Shown piece by piece: positions 52,452-61,685 of a stretch of 64,000 nt of DNA; the stretch's first letter is position 1, and every line of letters starts with the position of its first letter. The notes below the pieces were generated by a model. The model ran no database searches, was not told where the DNA came from, and saw only the letters and a list, made by a program, of their open reading frames with translations. A program made the translations under genes and the position numbers. The DNA lies in the NCBI GenBank assembly GCA_035353815.1, contig DAOQAG010000011.1, positions 1 to 64,000 of the forward strand, in the 5' to 3' direction. The stretch comes from JAKPUX01 sp035353815 (GTDB lineage: Bacteria > Zhuqueibacterota > Zhuqueibacteria > Residuimicrobiales > Residuimicrobiaceae).

Positions 52452-53477
52452 ATGCATCCCGCCCGTTATGCGACCTCGTTTCCCGGCGCCCATGTCGAAT
52501 GCAGCCTCTGCCCGCATGCCTGCCATCTGACCCCCGGGAAGAGCGGACTGTGCGGCGTGCGCACCAACCACAACGGCACGCTCTATGCGATGAACTATGA
52601 GCAGGCCATCGCCCTGCATATCGACCCGATCGAAAAAAAACCGCTGTACCATTTCTATCCCGGCAGCCAGTCCTTTTCGATCGCCGCCGCCGGCTGCAAC
52701 CTGCAGTGCTGGTTCTGCCAAAATCACGAAATCTCCCAGATCAGGCCCGGCCGGGATCCGGTTGCAGGCCGAACCGTCCCCGCCGGAGCTGTGGTCGCTG
52801 AGGCCCTGGCCAGCGGCTGCCGCACCATCGCCTGCACCTATACCGAGCCGACCGTCTTTTATGAATATGCCCTCGAGATCTGCCAGCTGGCACGCAGCCA
52901 GGGGATCGATACCGTCTGGGTGACCAATGGCTATATCAGCGCAGCACCGCTGCGGGAACTGGCGCCCTTTCTCAGCGCTGCCAACGTCGACCTCAAGGGC
53001 TGGGACGAAGGCTTCTACCACCAGGTGACCGGCGGGCATCTGCAGCCGGTCCTCGATACCCTGAAGCTCATGAAACAGCTCGGCATTTGGGTCGAGGTGA
53101 CAACCCTGGCGGTTCCCGGCTATGCCGACAGCGAGGTCGCACTGCGCGAGATTGCGCTCTTTATTAAAAACGAACTGGGCCCGGAAACTCCCTGGCATAT
53201 CAGCCGTTTATATCCCCAGTATCGCATGACGGAGACCCCGGCCACGGCCCTGGCCGTGCTGCAGATGGCGCGCCGGATCGGCATGGAAACCGGCCTGCGC
53301 TATGTTTACACGGGAAATGCGCCCGGAGATGTTGGTGAAAATACCTGCTGCCCGCGTTGCGGCGCGCTGCTGATCGAACGCTTTGGATTTGAAATCGCGG
53401 CCAACAACCTGCGTTCCGGTTGTTGTCCACATTGCAGCACCAGAATAGACGGTATCTTTGACAAGGAGGCTGTGTGA
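52452..53477 (+). CDS. amrS: AmmeMemoRadiSam-system radical SAM enzyme
   Basis: 341 aa. N-terminal CSLCPHACHLTPGKSGLCGV, radical SAM CxxxCxxC in AGCNLQCWFCQN, then CTYTEPTVFYEYALEIC and NVDLKGWDEGFYHQVTG, and C-terminal Cys pairs (CCPRCG, GCCPHCS). These match AmrS, usually encoded with AmrA and AmrB; neither is seen here. Its reaction is not established. GTG start of the next gene overlaps its stop, so the two are translated together. Confidence 0.9.
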   Translation: MHPARYATSFPGAHVECSLCPHACHLTPGKSGLCGVRTNHNGTLYAMNYEQAIALHIDPIEKKPLYHFYPGSQSFSIAAAGCNLQCWFCQNHEISQIRPGRDPVAGRTVPAGAVVAEALASGCRTIACTYTEPTVFYEYALEICQLARSQGIDTVWVTNGYISAAPLRELAPFLSAANVDLKGWDEGFYHQVTGGHLQPVLDTLKLMKQLGIWVEVTTLAVPGYADSEVALREIALFIKNELGPETPWHISRLYPQYRMTETPATALAVLQMARRIGMETGLRYVYTGNAPGDVGENTCCPRCGALLIERFGFEIAANNLRSGCCPHCSTRIDGIFDKEAV

Positions 53478-54913
53478 AACCATTACTGATGGCGTTGCCC
53501 CTGATCGGCGTCCTCGCCCTGGCTTGTGTCGCCACCGAGAAGACCCCCGCGGCTGCGGCGGTCAATCCCGGCAAGGTCCGGATTTTCCAGACCGCGCAGG
53601 AGAGTAACACCCGCATGGCGGATTTGGGGAGCGTGGCATTCGCTGCCTTTGGCCAACCGCTGGAGACCCAGCCTTGCGTTTTTATCGATCCCGGCCATAC
53701 CTTTCAGACCATTACCGGCATCGGCGGCGCCCTGACCGACGCCGCGGCGGAGACCTTTTTCAGCCTCTCCGCGGCCAAACAGCAGGAGCTGTTGACCGCC
53801 TATTTCGACCCTGAGAAGGGCATCGGCTACACCCTCGCGCGCACCAACATCCAGAGCTGCGATTTCTCCAGCGGCAGCTATGACTATGTACAGCGTGGTG
53901 ACCTCGAGCTGAAAAGCTTCAGCATCGAGCACGACAAGTCCTTCAAGATTCCCTTCATCAAAAAGGCCCTGGCGGCGGCCGGCGGCGCCATGACGCTCTA
54001 CGCCAGCCCCTGGAGTCCGCCGGCGTGGATGAAGAGCAACGACGATATGCTGCACGGCGGCAAGCTCAAGCCGGAGTGCGCGCAAGCCTGGGCCGAGTGC
54101 TATGTCCGGTTCATCAAGGCCTATGAGGCGGAGGGGATACCGGTCTGGGGGATTTCGGTGCAGAACGAGCCCATGGCGACGCAGACCTGGGAGTCGTGCA
54201 TCTATACGGCGGAAGAGGAGCGGGATTTTGTCAAGAACTTGCTCGGACCGACCCTGACCCGCGCCGGGATGGCCGGCAAGAAACTTATCATCTGGGACCA
54301 CAACCGCGATCTCCTCTACCAGCGCGCCAGCACCCTGCTCAATGACCCCGAAGCCGCCAGGTACGTCTGGGGTATCGGCTTTCACTGGTACATGAACGAT
54401 GTCTTTGACAATGTCAAGCGCGTCCATGAGGCCTTCCCCGACAAGAATCTGATCTTCACCGAGGGGTGCACGTATCCCTACAGCACAGATAAGCTGGGCG
54501 AGTGGCACTGGGGTGAACGCTATGGCGAATCGCTGGTGCGCGATTTCAACAACGGCGCGGTCGGCTGGACCGACTGGAATGTCCTGCTCGACGAGAAGGG
54601 GGGACCCAACCACGTCGGCAACTATTGCTACGCCCCAGTGCACAAGACCGCCGCCGGCGACCTGTATTACATGAACTCCTTTTATTATCTCGGCCATTTC
54701 AGCAAATTTGTCCGGCCCGGAGCCCGGCGGATCATCGCCTGCTCCAACCGCGACAAGCTGCTGACCACCGCCTTTGTCAATCCCGACGGCAAGGTGGCGG
54801 TCATCGTCCTGAATCTCTCCGATGAGGCCATCGCCTACAAACTCTGGAGCAACGGCATGGCAGCCGATGCCAGGAGCCTGCCCCACTCGATCATGACCCT
54901 GGTGATAGGATAA
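53474..54913 (+). CDS. glycoside hydrolase family 30 lipoprotein
   Basis: 479 aa. Lipobox LALACVA near residue 18. GH30 (beta/alpha)8 core: GIGGALTDAAAETFFSLS, LYASPWSPPAWMKSN, acid/base Glu in VQNEPMATQTWE, nucleophile Glu in LIFTEGCTYPY, then a C-terminal beta-sandwich. GH30 includes glucosylceramidase, beta-1,6-glucanase and xylanase subfamilies; the exact substrate is unknown. GTG start at 53474 with AAGGAG upstream. Next to a hexuronate-type transporter. Confidence 0.92.
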   Translation: MKPLLMALPLIGVLALACVATEKTPAAAAVNPGKVRIFQTAQESNTRMADLGSVAFAAFGQPLETQPCVFIDPGHTFQTITGIGGALTDAAAETFFSLSAAKQQELLTAYFDPEKGIGYTLARTNIQSCDFSSGSYDYVQRGDLELKSFSIEHDKSFKIPFIKKALAAAGGAMTLYASPWSPPAWMKSNDDMLHGGKLKPECAQAWAECYVRFIKAYEAEGIPVWGISVQNEPMATQTWESCIYTAEEERDFVKNLLGPTLTRAGMAGKKLIIWDHNRDLLYQRASTLLNDPEAARYVWGIGFHWYMNDVFDNVKRVHEAFPDKNLIFTEGCTYPYSTDKLGEWHWGERYGESLVRDFNNGAVGWTDWNVLLDEKGGPNHVGNYCYAPVHKTAAGDLYYMNSFYYLGHFSKFVRPGARRIIACSNRDKLLTTAFVNPDGKVAVIVLNLSDEAIAYKLWSNGMAADARSLPHSIMTLVIG

Positions 54914-54943
54914 TGCCCTCCCGATAACCCGAAAGGAACGGAA

Positions 54944-56470
54944 ATGTCTGCATGGAGTGAAAAGATCGGCAAGTATCGCTGGACCATCTGTGCCCTGGTC
55001 TTTTTTGCCACCACCGTGAACTATCTCGACCGGCAGGTGCTCAGCTTGCTGAAAGACCGGCTCGAAGTGGAGTTCAACTGGAGCGACTCGGATTACGCCA
55101 ACATCGTCGCCGTCTTCCAGTTCGTGTACGCCATCGCGATGTTGTTCGCCGGACGCCTGATCGACTGGCTCGGGACCAAGCTCGGCTATGCCCTCTCGCT
55201 GCTGGTCTGGTCGGTGGCGGCGATGCTGCACGCCCTGGCGCGCGGCACCGGCGGCTTTATGTTCGCCCGCGGCCTCCTCGGCTTCGGCGAGTCGGGCAAC
55301 TTTCCCGCCGCGATCAAGACCGTGGCCGAGTGGTTCCCGAAAAAAGAACGCGCCCTGGCCACCGGCATCTTCAATTCCGGCGCCAACGTCGGCGCGATCC
55401 TGGCGCCCCTCACGGTGCCCTGGATCGCCAGCCACCTCGGCTGGCAAGCCGCCTTCCTCATCGTCGGCGGCATCGGCCTGCTTTGGCTCCTCTTCTGGTT
55501 CTGGCTCTATGAAGCCCCGCAGCTCAGTAAACGCATCCAGGCTGCGGAACTGGCCTATATTCATAGCGATGCCGAAGAGAACGCACCGGCCGATCCGGCG
55601 GCGAAGGAAAATATCTCCTGGTTCCAGCTGCTCAGCTACAAGCAAACCTGGGCCTTCAGCTTTGGCAAGTTCATGACCGACGGCGTGTGGTGGTTCTTCC
55701 TCTTCTGGCTGCCGGCCTATCTGAAAGCCCAGTATCACATGACCGGCACTATGGTCGCCTTTCCCCTGGCGGTCCTCTACAGCATGTCGACCGTCGGCAG
55801 CATCGCCGGCGGCTGGCTGCCGATGCATTTCATCAACAGGGGGCTGGAGCCCTATGCCGCGCGAATGAAGGCCATGCTCCTCATCGCCGCGATCCCGCTG
55901 GTAGTGCTCGCGGCCCAGCCCCTGGGCAACATCAGCTACTGGCTGCCGGTGCTCATCATCGGCATCGGCACTGCGGCGCACCAGGCCTGGTCGGCCAACA
56001 TCTTTACGACGGTCTCGGATATGTTCCCGAAAAAAGCAGTAGCCAGCGTCACCGGCATCGGTGGCATGGCGGGCGGCATCGGCGGCATCGTCATCAACAA
56101 GTCGGCCGGCTGGCTCTTCGACGGCTATCGCAGCGCCGGCATCGCCCAGTCCTTCGCCCAGGCCCAGGCGAACAATCTCGGGGCCTTTGTGGAAAAGATC
56201 AGGGCCCTCTCGCTGCTCAACAAACACGGCGAGCTCGTCGATCTCAATGCCAAGGCGCTCGCTGATCTGCCCGGGGAGGTCGTCACCCAGCTGCAGGCGG
56301 TGGATGCCCACGCTTTCGCAAGCCTCAAGGCGCTTCAGGGACCCCTCGTCCAGGAACACCTGACGGTCGCCTATACCATCGTTTTCGCCTTCTGCGCCCT
56401 GGCCTATCTCTTGGCCTGGGCAGTGATGCATTTCCTCGTGCCGCGCTTCAAACGGATCGAGGACCTGTAA
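54944..56470 (+). CDS. MFS transporter, ACS/hexuronate (ExuT-like) family
   Basis: 508 aa, 12 membrane helices. N-terminal TTVNYLDRQVLSLLKDR, loop 2-3 GRLIDWLGTKLGYALSLLVW, and FGESGNFPAAIKTVAEWFPK are typical of anion:cation symporters that import hexuronates. A ~75-residue insertion between helices 11 and 12 (~400-470) is unusual and contains charged helices. The GH30 gene upstream suggests uptake of released sugars. Followed by a strong terminator. Confidence 0.9.
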   Translation: MSAWSEKIGKYRWTICALVFFATTVNYLDRQVLSLLKDRLEVEFNWSDSDYANIVAVFQFVYAIAMLFAGRLIDWLGTKLGYALSLLVWSVAAMLHALARGTGGFMFARGLLGFGESGNFPAAIKTVAEWFPKKERALATGIFNSGANVGAILAPLTVPWIASHLGWQAAFLIVGGIGLLWLLFWFWLYEAPQLSKRIQAAELAYIHSDAEENAPADPAAKENISWFQLLSYKQTWAFSFGKFMTDGVWWFFLFWLPAYLKAQYHMTGTMVAFPLAVLYSMSTVGSIAGGWLPMHFINRGLEPYAARMKAMLLIAAIPLVVLAAQPLGNISYWLPVLIIGIGTAAHQAWSANIFTTVSDMFPKKAVASVTGIGGMAGGIGGIVINKSAGWLFDGYRSAGIAQSFAQAQANNLGAFVEKIRALSLLNKHGELVDLNAKALADLPGEVVTQLQAVDAHAFASLKALQGPLVQEHLTVAYTIVFAFCALAYLLAWAVMHFLVPRFKRIEDL

Positions 56471-56485
56471 TCCAGCAGCGTATGC

Positions 56486-56509
56486 GCCCCGCCGCTACGG
56501 CGGCGGGGC
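56486..56509 (+). terminator. intrinsic terminator after the MFS gene
   Basis: Perfect 10-bp stem GCCCCGCCGC (56486-56495) with GCGGCGGGGC (56500-56509), 4-nt loop TACG, followed by CTTTT. It lies 16 nt after the MFS stop and just before the end of a convergent gene. Confidence 0.85.
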
Positions 56510-56519
56510 CTTTTCCGCT

Positions 56520-56774
56520 TCATTCCTCCAGACTCACCCGGCCGAGGCGCCAGGCGAGACCGCTGTTTTGAAAGATCAGCTCGAAAGAGCCAGACTCGCG
56601 GGTGCTGACATGAAAATGATAGATCCGGTCGCGGCCCTGCAATTCGCTCCAGATACCGTTGATCCGGGTGATGTGATAGGGCCGGCTGCGCCAGCGGAAG
56701 CGCATCGGCCGCATTTTTTGGCCGTCAAAGTAGCTGATCACCTCGACCGCCTCGTTGATGGTCTCGAATCGCAT
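56520..56774 (-). CDS. small DUF6504-like protein
   Basis: 84 aa. It starts MRFETINEAVEVISYFDGQK, has PMRFRWRSRPYHITRINGIW in the middle and ends WRLGRVSLEE. The FRWRxRxY(R/H)I pattern resembles DUF6504 proteins, often next to Y-family polymerase genes in actinobacteria, but no such gene is nearby here. Single beta-rich domain. Function unknown. GGAAGAG precedes ATG 56774. Confidence 0.6.
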   Translation of the reverse strand: MRFETINEAVEVISYFDGQKMRPMRFRWRSRPYHITRINGIWSELQGRDRIYHFHVSTRESGSFELIFQNSGLAWRLGRVSLEE

Positions 56775-56861
56775 GGCTCTTCCAGAAAAGATGTAAAAAA
56801 GTACACCTAATAATAACCAATTTTGCCATGCGATGCAAGCGAAAAGTGCGCGAAAAACTGC

Positions 56862-56890
56862 TTGATATTAGCCTGCCGCTTCTCTAAATT
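56862..56890 (+). promoter_or_regulatory. predicted promoter of the ECF S-component gene
   Basis: TTGATA (56862-56867), 17-nt spacer, TAAATT (56885-56890), 25 nt before the TTG start at 56915. Confidence 0.45.
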
Positions 56891-56914
56891 GCACCATGTG
56901 CCATAGGAGTCCCG

Positions 56915-57460
56915 TTGCCGCACCGCCCGTTTTATTACAAATGGCTTCTCGCCGCCCTGCTCGTCGCCCTGTGCGTGACGCTGGGTTATCTCTTTCTGGC
57001 TATTCCCAATGTGGAGATGATCACAGCGGCCGTGTTTGCCTCGGGATTCCTTGCCGGCTCCCGACTCGGCACCCTGATCGGCGCCGCCGCAGCGCTGCTC
57101 TTCTCCCTTTTCAATCCCTATGGCGCGCCGACACCGCCGCTGCTCCTGGCGCAGATGACCTCCATGGCCTTGACGGGCATGGCCGGGGGATGGCTGCGCC
57201 ACACCCGCTGGCTGACCTGGACGCCATGGATGCGCGCCCTGGCCTCCGGCGGCGCAGGCTTTGTCTTGACGCTCGTCTACGACGTGCTGACCACCCTCAG
57301 CTTTGCGGTGCTGATGGCCGGAGGGGATCTGCGCAAAATCTGGGCCTCGTTTATCTATGGCATGGCCTTTTACGGCCTGCACTTGTTGAGCAACACCCTG
57401 ACATTCGCCCTGTTGCTGCCGGTGCTGCTGCAGCGGTTGAACCGTATCACCCTTGACTGA
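56915..57460 (+). CDS. ECF transporter S component
   Basis: 181 aa, about six membrane helices. TTG start at 56915 after AGGAG. ECF S-component pattern: an N-terminal hydrophobic helix, IPNVEMITAAVFASGFLAGS, then SLFNPYGAPTPPLLLAQMTS, TGMAGGWL, and a Leu-rich last helix. Substrate-binding subunit of an energy-coupling factor importer. The adjacent TonB-like barrel suggests a ligand that must cross the outer membrane, such as cobalamin or another large cofactor. T and A subunits are not adjacent. Confidence 0.85.
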   Translation: MPHRPFYYKWLLAALLVALCVTLGYLFLAIPNVEMITAAVFASGFLAGSRLGTLIGAAAALLFSLFNPYGAPTPPLLLAQMTSMALTGMAGGWLRHTRWLTWTPWMRALASGGAGFVLTLVYDVLTTLSFAVLMAGGDLRKIWASFIYGMAFYGLHLLSNTLTFALLLPVLLQRLNRITLD

Positions 57461-57464
57461 CGGA

Positions 57465-59246
57465 ATGCGGATGCGCACCTTGTGCATCGGGCTTGGCTTG
57501 CTCCTGGCTGCTGCTGGCGTCCTGGGGCAAACCCCCCTCGAACCCCTGTATGCCGATTCCACCCTGCGGATCGGCTCGGGCTATGGCTCGGCGGGCGATC
57601 TCTTCGCCCTGCTTCCCGGCGCTTATTACTTCGACCGCGGCAGCATCGGACTGCCGGCCCGGGGCGCCCTTTTTGCCGCGCCCTCCTCCCGGTTGCATCT
57701 GGTCTATGACCAGTTTCACCTCGATGATCCCCTGACCGGCCGCGCCGATCTCAACCTCATCCCGGTCGAAAGCATAGCCCGCCAGACCCTTTTCGCCGCA
57801 CCGGCCCTCCGCCTCTTCCCCGAACTGGCCGCCAGCACCACCCTCGAAATCGCCGGCCGCGACCTCGCCGCCGATACCCTGCGCTCCCAGGTCGCCTATC
57901 GCACCGGCGGCAACGGCTACGATGATATCGACGTGCGCGCCGGACTGCGCTATTCGCAACACCTGCGCATCAATGCCGGCGGTGTGCTGAAAAACTATGC
58001 CGGCACCACTGCTGATGACCGCTACCGCGCCCAAAAAATCACCGTGGCCCTCTCCCGCACCCTCGGCCGGCAGTGGCAGGCGAATTACCGGCTGCTCTAC
58101 AACACCAGCGATCTCGACCTGCCCCTCTTCTCGCAGCCGCTCCTCGCCCCCGGCCTCACCCATCCGCATCAGAAGGAGCGCCGCTACGATCATGGCCTGG
58201 AACTGCGTTATGCCGACCGCTGGCAAACCCTGATCCAGCTCACCGACCATCACCGCGAACGCTATGGCTACCGCCACAGTCTCTGGGACGAGAGCACGGA
58301 TGCCCTGCGCCTCGATCTTCGCAGCATGGCCCACAGGAGCTGGCGGCATCTGGACGGGACGGCGGGTCTGGCCTTCCGCAGCACCAACCTCAAAAGCCAC
58401 AGCTGGGGCGACCATGCCGCGAGCCTGCTGAGCGCCTGGGGGAGCGTTTCGGCACAGCCGGCGTCCGCACTTTTTGTCACCGGCCAGCTGCTGCTGCAAA
58501 AGGCGGACGGCGAGGCGGTCGCCCTGCTGCCCCGGCTGCAGCTGCGCTATCTCATTTCGCCGCTCTGGCAGACCCTGGCCTGGTACGAGCGCACCCGCTC
58601 GGCCGCCGCATTGGCGGCGCGCTACGAGCAGAGTCCCTTTGCGCAAGGCGATCCGGGACTCGATGCGGAGCGGGGGGATCAGTTCGGTTGGGGCGTGCGC
58701 CGCAGCACCTCTGCCCTGGAGCTCTTTGCAGCGGTCAGCGCCTGCCGCAGCGCCGATGAGGTTCTGCTGGTTTGGGATGCCGGGCGATCAGCCCCGCGTT
58801 ACCGGAACCAGGCCGTCGCCTGGCGCTATGGCCTGGATGGTGCCGCGACGTGGCGGATCTCGAGCTGGCTGACCCTGTGGGGCAAAGCCAAACAGATGTT
58901 TTTTCAGGAGACCATCCCCTGTAACCAGTCCGAAACCGCCGCTGCCGGCTGGCTGCAGCTCGGGCATCGCCTCTTCCGCGGTGATCTGGATATCCGCTTC
59001 CGCCTCGGCTGCTCCTTCTGGGGTGCGCGGCGCGCGCCGTTGCCCTGGTATGTTGAAGATTCAGGTGAGCAGCAGCATCTCGCCGCAGCCGCTCTCCCCT
59101 GGCTGCAGGCCACGGCGGTCATCAAGGACGCCACCCTCTTTTTCACCCTGCAAAATCCGCTCGGCAGCGATGGGGCGGTGGTCGGAGCCTATCCCCAGCC
59201 CAAACGCCTCATCCGCTGGGGATTCGTCTGGAATTTTTATAATTAA
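57465..59246 (+). CDS. TonB-dependent receptor-like outer-membrane barrel
   Basis: About 593 aa. Signal peptide CIGLGLLLAAAGVLG. Residues ~45-110 resemble a short TonB receptor plug (GDLFALLPGAYYFDRGSIGL, LVYDQFHLDDPLTGRADLNL). The rest forms repeated beta strands and ends RLIRWGFVWNFYN, an aromatic C-terminal strand. No TonB box was found at the N-terminus. It overlaps the S-component region by only a few bases, so the pair is likely co-transcribed for uptake across both membranes. ATG 57465; TTG 57453 and ATG 57471 also possible. Confidence 0.75.
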   Translation: MRMRTLCIGLGLLLAAAGVLGQTPLEPLYADSTLRIGSGYGSAGDLFALLPGAYYFDRGSIGLPARGALFAAPSSRLHLVYDQFHLDDPLTGRADLNLIPVESIARQTLFAAPALRLFPELAASTTLEIAGRDLAADTLRSQVAYRTGGNGYDDIDVRAGLRYSQHLRINAGGVLKNYAGTTADDRYRAQKITVALSRTLGRQWQANYRLLYNTSDLDLPLFSQPLLAPGLTHPHQKERRYDHGLELRYADRWQTLIQLTDHHRERYGYRHSLWDESTDALRLDLRSMAHRSWRHLDGTAGLAFRSTNLKSHSWGDHAASLLSAWGSVSAQPASALFVTGQLLLQKADGEAVALLPRLQLRYLISPLWQTLAWYERTRSAAALAARYEQSPFAQGDPGLDAERGDQFGWGVRRSTSALELFAAVSACRSADEVLLVWDAGRSAPRYRNQAVAWRYGLDGAATWRISSWLTLWGKAKQMFFQETIPCNQSETAAAGWLQLGHRLFRGDLDIRFRLGCSFWGARRAPLPWYVEDSGEQQHLAAAALPWLQATAVIKDATLFFTLQNPLGSDGAVVGAYPQPKRLIRWGFVWNFYN

Positions 59247-59453
59247 GGCGATTTTGCCGGCCCCACTCTGCGCTCTGCTCTGCATCAAAACCGCAGCAAA
59301 TCAAAATTCTGCTCCACATCCGATCAAATATGAAGAGCGTGCCCATCCGTCGCGGCCCCACTGCGGTAATGGACTGCGCAACGCGCATGCTGGACGGCAC
59401 AAAGGTCTTGCTGCAGAGGGAGTGGCCATGGCAAGCGGGAATAGAGAGGTTTA

Positions 59454-59484
59454 CCCGCCTTGACCGGTGCAAGCTCAAGGCGGG
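59454..59484. terminator. hairpin between convergent genes
   Basis: CCCGCCTTGA (59454-59463) pairs perfectly with TCAAGGCGGG (59475-59484) around an 11-nt loop, 28 nt past the stop of the minus-strand regulator. No U-tract follows, so termination is possible but not certain. Confidence 0.45.
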
Positions 59485-59511
59485 CAGAATGAGGATGGTT
59501 TTAGCGCGGGA

Positions 59512-60411
59512 TCAGCCGACCGAATAGACCAGCTTTTTGTTCATGCCGAGCTTTTTCATGCGATAGCGAAGATTGGGCTCGGTGAGCCCGAGAGCCTGGG
59601 CGGTCTTGCGTTGGCTGCCGCCGAACTGCTGCAGGGTCTGCTGGATCAGGCTGACCTCCAGCTCTTCGATGGCTTCCGAGAGCGAGCTGATTTCGTGCAC
59701 CGGGGCGGCCTGCACTGCGGCGGCCATATTGGCGGCCTGGGGCGCTTCCTGGAGGGCCAGTTCATACGCCATCTTGTCCAGTTCGATCAGATTGCCGGGC
59801 CACTGGTGGGTGACCAGGTGCATGACCAGATCGAAGGGCACCGCGGGGATGGGCCGGTTCATTTGCCCAAAGATCTGCTGCAAGGCCGCCTCGAAGATCA
59901 GCGGCACATCTTCCTTGCGCTCGCGCAGCGGCGGGATGCGCAGCGAACCGGCCGAGAGCCGCGCAAAGAGTTCCGGCAGGAAGCGCTGCGCATGCACGGC
60001 ATCGTTGATCTCGGGGAGGGCGGTGGCGAGAACGCGAAGCTGGAGTCCGGCGGGCGGGGCGGTCAGCAAGGACTCGAGGTGCTGCTGGGCCGTGGCATTT
60101 ACCATCTCCAGACCATCGATGATGAGGATGGCCTCGCCGCCCGCAGGATTCATCTCCTGGAGCCGGGTGAGCCAGGGCTGCAGTTTCTGCTCGAGCAGGC
60201 TTCCCTTGACCTCGCAGATGCGTTCCGCGTCGAGATGTGCTTGCGCTGCGATTTGCCGGGCGGCAGGCAGGATCTCGGTCCCCAATTCGCCGTAGACGAG
60301 AATGTTGTTTTTCGATTTGGCCAGCTGGATGATCTGGGTGCGGACAGCTTCAATTTCCGGCGAGACGCCGACGAGCGTATTGTTGATCAGGTTGGTACCG
60401 GAAAAGCGCAT
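59512..60411 (-). CDS. Fis-type regulator with degenerate AAA domain
   Basis: About 299 aa; start MRFSGTNLINNTL at 60411, with GGAGAAG upstream. The layout resembles sigma54-dependent activators (AAA ~15-230; SLRIPPLRERKEDVPLIFEA; C-terminal Fis HTH QRKTAQALGLTEPNLRYRMK). But the Walker A is GELGTEILPAARQIA, lacking GKE/GKS, and no GAFTGA loop is found, so neither ATP use nor sigma54 activation is expected. Walker B-like AILIIDGLEM remains. Probably a DNA-binding regulator of non-sigma54 promoters. No REC or GAF domain. Confidence 0.8.
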   Translation of the reverse strand: MRFSGTNLINNTLVGVSPEIEAVRTQIIQLAKSKNNILVYGELGTEILPAARQIAAQAHLDAERICEVKGSLLEQKLQPWLTRLQEMNPAGGEAILIIDGLEMVNATAQQHLESLLTAPPAGLQLRVLATALPEINDAVHAQRFLPELFARLSAGSLRIPPLRERKEDVPLIFEAALQQIFGQMNRPIPAVPFDLVMHLVTHQWPGNLIELDKMAYELALQEAPQAANMAAAVQAAPVHEISSLSEAIEELEVSLIQQTLQQFGGSQRKTAQALGLTEPNLRYRMKKLGMNKKLVYSVG

Positions 60412-60510
60412 GGATCTTCTCCATTTACTGGGTGTTACCGGTGCACAAGAGCAGAACCGTTCTCTTCTGCTCTCTTGGTGGATTGGGCGCTGCAATCAGA
60501 GTAATCAGAC

Positions 60511-61629
60511 TCAAGGAGCGGCCGTTGAGGCGCCGACGTGATCGTTGGGATTGATCGCCGCCGTGCTCAACTTGGGTTCGTTTAAAATCGTCCCGGCCTG
60601 GCTTTTGGCATATTTCTGTTCGACCAGGACGATCAGAATGCCAATCCAGAGGATCAGCAGGGTTAGTTTCAACGTTGTGTAGAGCGAGCCGGAGACCAGC
60701 GCCAGGGCCAGATAAACGAGACCGGCGCAAAAATGAATGAGGAGAGAGCGGTTCAACAGGTCGCGGAGCAGCGGCCACCAGCGCAGCAGGGTCCGGTTAT
60801 AAAAGAGGACCGGCACCCGGGAGAGGTAGGCCGGGTCGAAAATGACCCGTTCGTAAAATCGTTCCTTTTCGGAATACAGTGCGCCCAGACGCAAGATGAG
60901 GATCATCACCAGAGCGATGAGGCAGCCGAGCAGGAAATACTGATCGATACCGTACACCTTGATTTTTTCGGTATAGGCGATATAGTCGGCGATGTTGAGG
61001 AAATGGATGAAAAAGAGCTGAAAGGCGAGAAAATTGATATAGATGGCATCGGGACGGTTGTGCCGGAAGGATTGGAGCCCATAGATCATCAGCGCCACGA
61101 CCGGCAGGATCGAGAAGGGCAGCATCCGCCGGATGAAGGAGTTGAGCCAGCCGGCCTGATCGATACAGCGCGTGGTCGACCAGAAGGGCTCGAACAGGAA
61201 CACGGCGGCCCCGAGACTGAGCAGGGTGGCGAGGATATGGGCGGTGCGATGCCAGCGCACGGGCACCGTATAATGAATGACCAGGAAAAATACCGTCAAG
61301 GCGCCGAAAAAGCGCACGGGAATCTGGGCATAGAGCCAGAGAAGGATGCATTGCGGGTTGGTGCCGAAGAGATAGTTTTTGCCGGCAAAAATCGGGACGA
61401 CCGCGAGCAGCAGGGTGAAAAAATAACACGCCAGGCTGATGAACACCATCTTTTTATAACGATCGCGCCGGGCGATCGCGATGGCCAGCAGCAAGAGCAG
61501 GGTGTAGAGGGAATGGTTTGCCCAGCTCAGAAAATGCACCGGTGCATGCGGCAACAAGGTCACCGCCAGCCAGATGCCGTTCATCAGCATCCAGGTAAAA
61601 AGAAGTTTTCGCATCAGGTTTAAAGGCAT
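60511..61629 (-). CDS. polytopic membrane protein of unknown function
   Basis: 372 aa with about 8-9 membrane helices, starting MRKLLFTWMLMNGIWLAVTL near the N-terminus. A middle cytoplasmic stretch (ARRDRYKKMV) and a later one (SEKERFYERVIFDPAYLSRV) are charged. A soluble C-terminal tail follows. The arrangement of seven or more helices ahead of the tail is reminiscent of 7TM sensor proteins, but no known domain was identified. Flanked on the same strand by the Fis-type regulator, a possible effector. Start ATG 61629 or 61614. Confidence 0.65.
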   Translation of the reverse strand: MPLNLMRKLLFTWMLMNGIWLAVTLLPHAPVHFLSWANHSLYTLLLLLAIAIARRDRYKKMVFISLACYFFTLLLAVVPIFAGKNYLFGTNPQCILLWLYAQIPVRFFGALTVFFLVIHYTVPVRWHRTAHILATLLSLGAAVFLFEPFWSTTRCIDQAGWLNSFIRRMLPFSILPVVALMIYGLQSFRHNRPDAIYINFLAFQLFFIHFLNIADYIAYTEKIKVYGIDQYFLLGCLIALVMILILRLGALYSEKERFYERVIFDPAYLSRVPVLFYNRTLLRWWPLLRDLLNRSLLIHFCAGLVYLALALVSGSLYTTLKLTLLILWIGILIVLVEQKYAKSQAGTILNEPKLSTAAINPNDHVGASTAAP

Positions 61630-61685
61630 TGCAACAGCTCGGCTGGTCCTTTACAGTGCAATGGCCTTGCATGCAGCACCCTGGA

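Noticed and set aside
53483..56431. 982-codon open frame on the - strand
   Set aside because: Antisense to the GH30 and MFS genes, both strongly supported by family motifs.
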